From an uncultured Prevotellaceae bacterium (GTDB lineage: Bacteria > Bacteroidota > Bacteroidia > Bacteroidales > Bacteroidaceae), in contig CAMKMK010000002.1 of NCBI GenBank assembly GCA_946413885.1, positions 1 through 35,689 of the forward strand: 35,689 bases of DNA, read 5' to 3'. Each line of letters begins with the position of its first letter. Position 1 is the stretch's first letter. The notes under the pieces were generated by a model. It was not told the origin of the DNA, made no database searches, and was given only the letters and a program-made list of their open reading frames with translations. Below, one piece after another: positions 24,681 to 32,664 of this stretch. The translations under genes and the position numbers were made by a program.

Positions 24681-26597
24681 ATGGCTAAAAATAGAATAAA
24701 CAAGTATATCGGAGCATTTGCACTGGGAGCTGTCATCATGGCAATCCCCAGTTGCTCTGACACCTGGGATTCTCACTACGGAACCGTCAACGAGGAGAGT
24801 GAGATAGCAACCCAGACTTTGTGGGAGCAGATCCAAAGCAATCCCAATTTGAGCCGTTTTGCTACCATTGCTCAGAGGGCCAAGTACTACAGGGATGAGA
24901 CTCACCCCATAGCAACCTATACTTTCGCAGACATCCTGAGCAGTAATCGGGTTACCACCGTATGGGCACCCGAGAACGACTGCTTCACCGATGCCGAGTA
25001 TAACACATGGCTCGAGAGATGTGAGACAGACGGCTATAACGTACAGCAGCAATTGTTGGGTAACCACATTGCTCTATGGCGTCACGTGCTTAGTGGCGAC
25101 AGCATTGACACCCTGAAGATGATCAACAGCAAGAACCTCATCTTTGACCGCAAGGCAAGAACCCTTCAGGGACGCCCAATCAATTTGTGCAATATTCCTG
25201 CCACAAATGGTACTTTGCATACCTTGAAAGGTGGTACTACACCTTTTGATTGGAACTTCTACGAGTACATCAAGTTTGCTGGTACACTACCCCTCTTCCG
25301 CGAATATATCGTAGGTAAGGATACCACTTATTTCGTGCCAGGTTCTTCTATTGAAGGTTTGCCCGACGAGAATGGTAACCCAACGTATGTGGATAGTGTT
25401 TACTACACCTCCAACCAGTTATTCCGCACCAGATCCTATCTGCCCCCCAACAATTCAGATCTCTGGATGATGGCAGAAGAAGGTTTCGGAGCAAACCTGG
25501 AAGCTGAGGACTCCATGTTCATCATGCTTCTTCCCACCGATGCAGCGTGGGCTGAGGCAAAGGAAAAACTGTCACAGTACTACATCTATTCTCCCATCTA
25601 TTCTGACAAGCAGAAGGGAAACAACAACTCACCCAACCAGACCGAGGAAGGCGATCCTGATTCTCTGCAGAAGATGAGTCTCGAGATGGATTTGATTTCA
25701 CCATTGGTTTTCAACATCCACAAGCAGCCCAAGATCGGTGGTCAGAAGACAGGTACTCCTTGGACCATGGAATACTTCGTTGAGACCAAGGGTGCCGAGG
25801 CAGAATATCTGCTCAACACTTTCGGAGACACCCTCCGTGCCACCGATTTGTGGGACCAGACAACTCTCTTCAACGGAAAGGTTGTTGAGATGAGTAATGG
25901 CTATGGATACGAGATTGAGCATTGGAACTTCCCAAGTCATTTCTACAAACCCGACGTAGAGGTTGAAATGAGCACAGGTGTATTCTACAACTACGCCAAC
26001 AACTACACGGGTACAGGTAGATTGCAGACCTTCAGCAACGCAGCATTCGCAGACGTAGTTGCAGAGCATGGCAAGGTAAGCCGCAACAACTTCTATGTAA
26101 TGGGACCCCAAGGAACCGGTACGAACCCCAAGGGTGAAGTCAAGCTGAAAGGAAACTTCAACGAAGCATACGTTCCCTATGCAGAAGTAATGAGTGGAAC
26201 TTATGACGTCTATCTGGTCATGGTACCTTATTACTACATTCAGATCGCTGGTGGTGACACCCTGATCACAGATACTTTGGCAAACAAGATCAACCTGCAG
26301 ATCAGCTACAACAACGGTGTTGCCCGCGACGCTACTTCTAACCGTGTTACGGTAACCTACGATGGTGTAAACGTTGATACACTCTTATGTATCCCCGATT
26401 TCACTTTCCCATACTCGTACAAGAACCTGCGTCACAGCTATCCCACTCTGATCATCCAGGGTGCTCCAACATCCTCTGAGATCCGTACCGGTAAGTACAC
26501 ACGTACCTTGTGTATTGACCGTATCATTCTGAAGAGCAAGGAGAACCAGTCAATCATAGAAATCGACCCTAATGACACAGAAGACAATGAAAACTAG
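24681..26597 (+). CDS. Fasciclin (FAS1) lipoprotein with beta-rich C-terminal module
   Basis: A 638-aa predicted surface lipoprotein with lipobox AIPSC (Cys25) followed by SD. Two FAS1-like cores are visible: TVWAPENDCF at about 93-102 and FIMLLPTDAAW at about 280-290. From about 470 the protein is beta-rich (NNFYVMGPQGTG, GTYDVYLVMVPYYY, then IDRIILKSKE near the end). The orphan FAS1 protein at 180-2303 ends the same way, in MDYIELCPKE, whereas the four-domain FAS1 protein of this operon lacks such a module. The gene overlaps the next susC start by 11 nt (or 26 nt if the upstream ATG is used), so the FAS1 protein and its transporter are translationally coupled. That is the best sequence evidence that they work together. 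The ligand is unknown. Confidence 0.85.
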   Translation: MAKNRINKYIGAFALGAVIMAIPSCSDTWDSHYGTVNEESEIATQTLWEQIQSNPNLSRFATIAQRAKYYRDETHPIATYTFADILSSNRVTTVWAPENDCFTDAEYNTWLERCETDGYNVQQQLLGNHIALWRHVLSGDSIDTLKMINSKNLIFDRKARTLQGRPINLCNIPATNGTLHTLKGGTTPFDWNFYEYIKFAGTLPLFREYIVGKDTTYFVPGSSIEGLPDENGNPTYVDSVYYTSNQLFRTRSYLPPNNSDLWMMAEEGFGANLEAEDSMFIMLLPTDAAWAEAKEKLSQYYIYSPIYSDKQKGNNNSPNQTEEGDPDSLQKMSLEMDLISPLVFNIHKQPKIGGQKTGTPWTMEYFVETKGAEAEYLLNTFGDTLRATDLWDQTTLFNGKVVEMSNGYGYEIEHWNFPSHFYKPDVEVEMSTGVFYNYANNYTGTGRLQTFSNAAFADVVAEHGKVSRNNFYVMGPQGTGTNPKGEVKLKGNFNEAYVPYAEVMSGTYDVYLVMVPYYYIQIAGGDTLITDTLANKINLQISYNNGVARDATSNRVTVTYDGVNVDTLLCIPDFTFPYSYKNLRHSYPTLIIQGAPTSSEIRTGKYTRTLCIDRIILKSKENQSIIEIDPNDTEDNEN

Positions 26598-29500
26598 AAT
26601 CAGCAATATATTCCTGCGCAAGACCTTCTGTACAGGTCTGTGCTTCATGGTGCTTTCCGGCTTGAGCATCACTAATGCAGTGGCTCAGGACGTAGAGGAG
26701 GAAGACTACGAAGAAGAAGTTGCCGTACGCCGCATTCAGAAGAAAAAACCGGAAAAGCAATATGAGATGAAGACCGTCAAGGGTGTCATCACCGATGACG
26801 CAACTGGCGAGCCTATGGGTGGTGTTCGTGTACAAGCCCTCAGTTTGGAGGCATATTCCACTCTGACCGAGGAAGATGGTACCTACACCCTGGAAATCCC
26901 CACCTTCTCAGATGCTCTCTATGTTTACGCTGAAGGCTACAATCCCTTGCAGATCGCTGTAAAGGATGGAAAGGCAGACGGTAAATTGATGACAACTCAT
27001 TTCATCCCCTTCTATCAGGATGGAACGACAATCACCTCTACCCGTACAGCAACAATTAACGAGAGCTCAAGTGTAGCTATCGAAACCGATATCCAGAATC
27101 TGCTCTCAGGTGATATCCATACCATCAGCCGAAGCGGTATTCCTGGTATGGGCGCTTACATGACCATCCGTGGTGTGAATTCAATCAATGCCAATGCCCA
27201 GCCTCTTATCATTCTGGATGGGAACATGATTGATCCCCAATACGACCGCACTACCCTGCACGAAGGTTATTACAATGACCTTCTGACAGCTTTGGATCCT
27301 GAGACCATCGAGAGTGTACAGGTTCTGAAGAACGGTACTGCACTCTATGGCGCGAAGGGTGGTAATGGTGTGATCATCATCAACACCAAGCGAGGCAAGA
27401 GCATGGCTACCAAGATTGGTGTCCGTATCTTCGGTGGTGTCGAATTGACGCCCAAGAAGTTGGATGTCATGTCTGGTGATCAGTACACTCTGTATTTGAA
27501 CGACATGGTCAGCACCATCAAGAACATGAATGTCAGTGCTTTGAGTAGCTATCGTTTCTTGGACAAGAGTCCCGGTAACTATTATCGCAACATATTCAAC
27601 AACAATACAGATTGGCAGAAGGACATGTACCAAAATGCATTCACTCAGAACTACAAGATCAATGTAGAAGGTGGTGATGACATTGGTATGTACGCCCTGT
27701 CATTGGGTTACACCAAGAGCGAGAGCACAGGTGTTGGTACTGACATGAACCGTTTGAACTTGCGTTTCAATACCGACATTAAGGTGTTCAGTAAGGTGAC
27801 CACAGGTTTGGATATCGCTTACAACCAGACAAGCTACAACATCCTCGACACGGGATGGAGCGAGAATTACGACATGCAGAACGTTGGTTCTACCAATGTG
27901 CTGGGTCTTATCCAGGCTCCTTTCATCAGCCCTTATTCTTATTATTATGATGAGTTCTCTACAGCAGCCTTGTCTTCAGACCGTCTGGCTCTCTCCAAGG
28001 AATATGCTGGAAAGTATGCCTCTACGGGTGGAACTTGGGTACAGAACCCCTTCCGATTTTCAAAGGATTTGGGAATCAACGAGGCTCAGCGTAACCCCTA
28101 CTGGATTATTGAGAATGGTAAGGGAAGCAACAAGAACTATGCTCAGTTGACCCAGATTCACTTGAACGTAAGTCCCAAGTACCAGATCAACAAGAATCTG
28201 TACATCAGCGACCGATTCAATTTCACCATGACTCGTAACAACGAGAAATATTTCCTCCCCATCAATGGTACCACACCGTACTATCTGACCGACCTGGGTA
28301 ACATCACTTCTGTATTGAAGACTCAGTTCGCAAAAGAGACCACGATGAACAATGACCTGCAGATCGGTTGGGGCAACAACTATGGTGCACATACCATCAA
28401 GGCATTCGGTGGCTGGCGTTACAACAACTACTCATATAGCTTCAACTACATGAGAGGTTACAACAACGAGAACGATAAACTGCCCAACCTGAGCAAGGAT
28501 ATGCAGTATATCAACTATGGTGGCACCAATGACAACTGGATCGACATGGCTTACTATTTGGATGCCAGCTATAACTTCAAGAATCGTTACTTTGCAGACT
28601 TTACCGTCAGCAGTCAGGCTGGTAGCCGTTTTGGTGACGACACCAAGGATGGTTTCCAACTGGGTGGCGTAAGTTGGGGCGTATTCCCATCTCTACAATT
28701 AGGTTGGTTGATCAGCAGCGAGAATTGGTTCCAATTGAAGGGTATCGACTATTTGAAACTGACCGCTGGTGTAGATCAGAGTGGTAACGATGACCTCGAT
28801 TACTACGCAGCCCGTACCTATTGGGAAAGCCAGCAGGTAACAGAAAACACCGTAGGTCTGTATCTGAAGAACATCGAGAACAGTACCATCCAGTGGGAGA
28901 CCACTACCAAGTACAACATTGCTCTCGAAGGTAACTTTCTCAACAACCGTCTATATGCAGGTGTTGACCTCTTCTGGCACAAAACAGACAATCTGTTGAC
29001 CGTAAAGGATCTGAGCTACATCTCTGGTATGACCAATTACTGGACCAATGAAGGCCAGTTGAAGAATAAAGGTTTTGAGTTCCATGTCAACACAGCTTTG
29101 ATCAACAAGAAGAACTGGCACTGGGAACTTGGTGCAAGCCTGGGTCACTACAACAACAAGCTCACCAAGCTGCCCAAGACGATCGACAACACCATCAAGT
29201 TCTACACCATCAATCCTGACGGCACTCAGAGCGGTAGTCCTTACACCACTCTCAATGGCTATACATCCAGTATTTATGGCAAGGACAATGTGCTGACCGC
29301 TGTCGGTTATGCTGTAGGCAGTTTCTATGGCTGGCAGACAAAGGGTGTCTTCGCCAACGAGGCAGAAGCAAGCAAGGCAGGTACACAAGGTTATCTGAAG
29401 TATCCTACCGGATTGGCTGAAGATCCCTATCGCGACTTCAAGGCTGGTGATGTTCATTTCGTGGATCAGAATGGTGATGGCGTTATTGATGATTCCGACA

Positions 29501-30021
29501 AGGTTGTCATCGGTAATCCTAACCCCGACATCTATGGTAACATCTTCACGGCTCTGACATGGAAAGACCTGCGTTTGGATGTCAACTTCAAGTACTCCTT
29601 AGGTAATGATGTTTACAACTATCAGCGCAGTATTCTGGAAGGTGCCAACACCACCTACAACCAGACTACGGCTGTACTGCGTCGCTGGACCTACGAGGGA
29701 CAGCAGACCGATATGCCTAAGGCATGCTACACCAACAGCGATGACTGGCGCAACAACGAGCGTATGTCAGACCGTTGGATTGAGGATGGCAGTTATCTGA
29801 AACTGAAGAACGTTCGTTTGACCTACACTGTTCCTTACCGCAACGACTGGTTGCTCGGTCTGAAGTTCTGGGGCGAGGCTAACAACCTCTTCACGTTGAC
29901 CAAGTATTTGGGCACTGATCCTGAAATGAGCAGCAAGAACAGTCCTCTCTACCAGGGAATCGACAATGGTTTGCTGCCCTATGGTCGTAGCTTTAACATA
30001 GGTGTTTCTATCAACTTGTAA
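26587..30021 (+). CDS. SusC/RagA-family TonB-dependent outer-membrane transporter (second copy), with charged N-terminal linker
   Basis: A 1144-aa importer from ATG 26587 (MKTRISN...); an in-frame ATG at 26572 would add five residues ahead of a good signal peptide and is less likely. The signal peptide ends AVA at about 33. An unusual linker (about 35-60) follows, first strongly acidic (DVEEEDYEEE) and then basic (RRIQKKKPEK), before the CarboxypepD_reg-like domain (about 63-145). The plug carries TIRGVNSINANAQPLIILDG (about 193-212) and SVQVLKNGTALYGAKGGNGV. The late DQNGDGVIDDSDKVVIG is at about 960. It ends in the aromatic-poor strand VSINL. It has no STN domain. Paralogous to, but clearly diverged from, the copy at 19183. 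Confidence 0.95.
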   Translation: MKTRISNIFLRKTFCTGLCFMVLSGLSITNAVAQDVEEEDYEEEVAVRRIQKKKPEKQYEMKTVKGVITDDATGEPMGGVRVQALSLEAYSTLTEEDGTYTLEIPTFSDALYVYAEGYNPLQIAVKDGKADGKLMTTHFIPFYQDGTTITSTRTATINESSSVAIETDIQNLLSGDIHTISRSGIPGMGAYMTIRGVNSINANAQPLIILDGNMIDPQYDRTTLHEGYYNDLLTALDPETIESVQVLKNGTALYGAKGGNGVIIINTKRGKSMATKIGVRIFGGVELTPKKLDVMSGDQYTLYLNDMVSTIKNMNVSALSSYRFLDKSPGNYYRNIFNNNTDWQKDMYQNAFTQNYKINVEGGDDIGMYALSLGYTKSESTGVGTDMNRLNLRFNTDIKVFSKVTTGLDIAYNQTSYNILDTGWSENYDMQNVGSTNVLGLIQAPFISPYSYYYDEFSTAALSSDRLALSKEYAGKYASTGGTWVQNPFRFSKDLGINEAQRNPYWIIENGKGSNKNYAQLTQIHLNVSPKYQINKNLYISDRFNFTMTRNNEKYFLPINGTTPYYLTDLGNITSVLKTQFAKETTMNNDLQIGWGNNYGAHTIKAFGGWRYNNYSYSFNYMRGYNNENDKLPNLSKDMQYINYGGTNDNWIDMAYYLDASYNFKNRYFADFTVSSQAGSRFGDDTKDGFQLGGVSWGVFPSLQLGWLISSENWFQLKGIDYLKLTAGVDQSGNDDLDYYAARTYWESQQVTENTVGLYLKNIENSTIQWETTTKYNIALEGNFLNNRLYAGVDLFWHKTDNLLTVKDLSYISGMTNYWTNEGQLKNKGFEFHVNTALINKKNWHWELGASLGHYNNKLTKLPKTIDNTIKFYTINPDGTQSGSPYTTLNGYTSSIYGKDNVLTAVGYAVGSFYGWQTKGVFANEAEASKAGTQGYLKYPTGLAEDPYRDFKAGDVHFVDQNGDGVIDDSDKVVIGNPNPDIYGNIFTALTWKDLRLDVNFKYSLGNDVYNYQRSILEGANTTYNQTTAVLRRWTYEGQQTDMPKACYTNSDDWRNNERMSDRWIEDGSYLKLKNVRLTYTVPYRNDWLLGLKFWGEANNLFTLTKYLGTDPEMSSKNSPLYQGIDNGLLPYGRSFNIGVSINL

Positions 30022-30044
30022 AAAAAATAAAGATATACACGGAT

Positions 30045-32315
30045 ATGAAAAGAAAATCCATTATCAGTCTGCTTATCTTCAGCATGGGTCTCGGCATGAT
30101 GACCACTTCATGCGAGGATATGCTGTCACCCGACAGTGAGCGCCATTCATACACCGTGGCTCAGGATACCCTCTACTCTTATTGGGGTATCTTGAAGTCA
30201 CTGCAGAATGTGGCTGAGCGTTACATCATTCTGGGTGAGTGCCGCGCTGATTTGGTCGGCGGCACAAGCTATGTCAGCGATACCATCAATGCTATCCTGA
30301 ACTTTGGACAGAATGGTTATGCTGAGAAGTATAAGGATGGTAGTTGCCGTTATCTGAAAGCCAGCGACTATTATCACATCATCAACAGTTGCAACAGTTA
30401 CATTGCACGTTGCGATACCATTCGTACCACAGGTACCCTCCAGCCTTACATGCTGAAGGAGTATGCTCAGGTAGAAGCCATCCGCGCATGGACCTATCTC
30501 CAGTTGGTTCAGGTTTACGGCAGAGTACCCTTCTATCTGGAGCCTATGCTGACTACGGATGACATCAACGAGTTCATGAGCAACCCCAATCACCCGACTG
30601 TTACTACCGACAATCTGGTTGACATGCTGGGTGACCGTCTGCAAGCTATGTGCAAGGTTGAGAAGCTTTATGGCTATCCTCAATATGAAAATTATGGTAG
30701 AACCCGTACTGTTTGCCACAGCACCAAGTGCATGTTCCCCACCTATCTGGTATTGGGAGACCTCTATCTTGCAAAGGGTGATGCTGCATCTTGTGCCAAG
30801 GCTGCACAGTGCTACTATGACTACATTACTTACCTGCCACCTGAGACCAACTCCATTACTCCCTATTGTGGTCCTTTGAGAGTCAGCTATTACAGTATTG
30901 GTAACATCATGGAGGGTGAGGATGAGCCCGATTACATCCGCACTGGTAACCCTTACACAGAGAGTGGCAAGGTAAGCTACAGCACCGAAGCCATCACTTG
31001 CATCCCCAGCAGCACCAACAAATTGTGGGGTACCGTACTCACAGGTGTTAACCAATTGTTCGGCTTCAATGCTACCATCAGCGTATCTACCTATAGAAAC
31101 AGTAATACTACCGACAATGAGGATGATGATGTCATGACGAGTTCCTCCATATCTCTAAGCATGAACATGGACCGCGAGTTGACTGCCAGCAAGGGTTATG
31201 AGGCTCTCTGTGACTCTCAGAAGTATGAGTGCTACATTGGTACCAGTACTGACCCCATGACTGAACTGATTGTTCTTCCTGACGTAGGCGATGCCCGTCG
31301 ATCCTGGACTCCCGAGTACATTATATACAATGGCGATGAAATGCAGTACGGTCACTTCGTAACGAAGCAGAATCCAGGCGGCAGTTTCACCACTTGCTAT
31401 CCTATGATCTACCGCAAAGCTACCGTATGGCTGCGCTATGCTGAGGCACTCAACCGTGCAGGTTATCCCAGCTATGCATTCGCTATCCTGAAGAGTGGCC
31501 TTTGCAACAACGACAACTGGTACCCCGATCCTGAGACCGATTATGCAATCAAGGACACCATCTTCTGCTATCCTTACGAATACACCAAGGATGAGGAGAC
31601 TATCCAGGATACAGTTCGCGCTACAGGTCGTGAAGCTTTCGTTGCTGCCCTGCAGAAGTTAGTTGCTGAGGAGAAATTGGCAGAGGAAAACTTCAAGGAA
31701 AAAGATGTATTCATAGAGGCAGCTTCCACCTACAACTATCCCGACGAGACAGCAACCGCAGTTTGCTATTATCTGGATAAGCGTGAGGTTTCCAACCTGC
31801 CTCCTTACATGGACTACACTTCTGCTCAGATGAAGACCAATATTACCTCAGTTCCCATCATTTACAAACTCGACACTTATGCAAATGGATATAGTATGAC
31901 CTCATATCCCAGTGGTACAAGTGTAGGTGAGAACTATCTGACAGCAGGTATCCACAGCCGTGGTTGTGGCCGTATCGCTTACGACGAGCGCAACAGCTCC
32001 TTCAATTACGTTGATCAGGTAGCTAAGAAGGTAAAGGAGAATCACGGTATCAACTTGACCAAGAACGACATCTACAGCGGCGACTATGACGACTTCGTTA
32101 AGGAAGCTGTTGAGGACTTGATCATCGACGAGATGGGTCTGGAGTTGGCATTCGAGGGTACACGTTTCTTCGATTTGACTCGCGTTGCTCATCGCCGCAA
32201 CGACCCCAGCTATTTCGCAAAGCATGTTGCCAAGCGTAATGGCGAAATGGACATGAATCTCTACAACATCCTGTTGAACGAGAAGAACTGGTACCTCCCC
32301 TTCCCTGAGGAATAA
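30045..32315 (+). CDS. SusD/RagB-family nutrient-binding lipoprotein (second copy)
   Basis: A 756-aa surface lipoprotein, longer than the usual 500-650 aa. The lipobox MTTSC gives Cys23, followed by ED. The N-terminal region contains LKSLQNVAERYIILGECRADLVGG and AIRAWTYLQLVQVYGRVPFY, the standard SusD TPR-like core. The C-terminal signature LELAFEGTRFFDLTRVAHRR is at about 698-717, and the end NEKNWYLPFPEE matches the family's typical W-x-PIP-x-E finish. Extra sequence in the middle (about 340-560, rich in Thr, Asp, Asn and Tyr) accounts for the length and may form ligand-specific loops. It is the last gene of the operon, 26 nt before a strong terminator hairpin. Confidence 0.94.
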   Translation: MKRKSIISLLIFSMGLGMMTTSCEDMLSPDSERHSYTVAQDTLYSYWGILKSLQNVAERYIILGECRADLVGGTSYVSDTINAILNFGQNGYAEKYKDGSCRYLKASDYYHIINSCNSYIARCDTIRTTGTLQPYMLKEYAQVEAIRAWTYLQLVQVYGRVPFYLEPMLTTDDINEFMSNPNHPTVTTDNLVDMLGDRLQAMCKVEKLYGYPQYENYGRTRTVCHSTKCMFPTYLVLGDLYLAKGDAASCAKAAQCYYDYITYLPPETNSITPYCGPLRVSYYSIGNIMEGEDEPDYIRTGNPYTESGKVSYSTEAITCIPSSTNKLWGTVLTGVNQLFGFNATISVSTYRNSNTTDNEDDDVMTSSSISLSMNMDRELTASKGYEALCDSQKYECYIGTSTDPMTELIVLPDVGDARRSWTPEYIIYNGDEMQYGHFVTKQNPGGSFTTCYPMIYRKATVWLRYAEALNRAGYPSYAFAILKSGLCNNDNWYPDPETDYAIKDTIFCYPYEYTKDEETIQDTVRATGREAFVAALQKLVAEEKLAEENFKEKDVFIEAASTYNYPDETATAVCYYLDKREVSNLPPYMDYTSAQMKTNITSVPIIYKLDTYANGYSMTSYPSGTSVGENYLTAGIHSRGCGRIAYDERNSSFNYVDQVAKKVKENHGINLTKNDIYSGDYDDFVKEAVEDLIIDEMGLELAFEGTRFFDLTRVAHRRNDPSYFAKHVAKRNGEMDMNLYNILLNEKNWYLPFPEE

Positions 32316-32340
32316 GATTGAATCTTACATCTATAACAGA

Positions 32341-32369
32341 AAATCCCCAAGCCACTTGGGGATTTTTTT
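32341..32369 (+). terminator. Intrinsic terminator of the FAS1-SusCD operon
   Basis: An 11-bp perfect stem (32341-32351 with 32355-32365, core ATCCCCAAG/CTTGGGGAT) closes on a CCA loop and runs into seven T residues (32363-32369). It lies 26 nt after the susD stop. Confidence 0.93.
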
Positions 32370-32420
32370 GTTACCTGTACTCTACCCTCTATCAACCACA
32401 TCAGTAACAAAGGAAAAACA

Positions 32421-32518
32421 CAACGTGTTGAGTCGGTAAAGACAACACGTTGAAACTGCAAAGACAACACGTTGTGTTTGGGTTTTCAACACGTTGTCTT
32501 GATGGTTTCAACGTGTCG
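32421..32518. repeat. Five 10-bp motifs in a perfectly 22-bp-phased array
   Basis: CAACGTGTTG at 32421, CAACACGTTG at 32443, 32465 and 32487, and CAACGTGTCG at 32509: every interval is exactly 22 bp. Each unit is an inverted repeat (CAAC/GTTG) around a 2-bp centre. The first unit is the exact reverse complement of units 2-4, so orientation changes at the edges. The 12-bp spacers are unlike one another except that the first two share ends in AAAGA. The array lies between the operon terminator and the convergent GH2 gene and has no coding potential. Confidence 0.85.
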
Positions 32519-32582
32519 CGTTTTCACTCACGACTGGTTGCCATAAACGAGAGCATTTTATAGAGGAAACGGCACAAAAGAA

Positions 32583-32620
32583 CAACAGCTATACGCTTCG
32601 CTTGAAGTATATAGCTGTTG
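32583..32620 (-). terminator. Long hairpin, probable terminator of the GH2 gene
   Basis: CAACAGCTATA (32583-32593) pairs perfectly with TATAGCTGTTG (32610-32620). Inside, a C-A mismatch and a G-T wobble lead into CTTC/GAAG (32596-32599 with 32604-32607) and a 4-nt loop. On the minus strand the stem is followed by TTGTTCTTTTG, a fairly T-rich tract. It lies 45 nt past the GH2 stop codon. Confidence 0.6.
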
Positions 32621-32631
32621 ATGCTATACCA

Positions 32632-32649
32632 TCAGGTATTTCTACCTGA
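32632..32649 (-). other. Second small hairpin just past the GH2 stop
   Basis: TCAGGTA (32632-32638) and TACCTGA (32643-32649) form a perfect 7-bp stem with a TTTC loop. No T tract follows on the minus strand, so alone it is unlikely to terminate; it may stabilise the 3' end together with the neighbouring long hairpin. The remaining sequence between 32519 and 32582 shows nothing I can name. Confidence 0.4.
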
Positions 32650-32664
32650 AATTTATCGAAAGTT

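Noticed and set aside
32421..32518. CRISPR array
   Set aside because: The conserved unit is only 10 bp with 12-bp spacers, far shorter than CRISPR repeats and spacers, and no cas gene is near.
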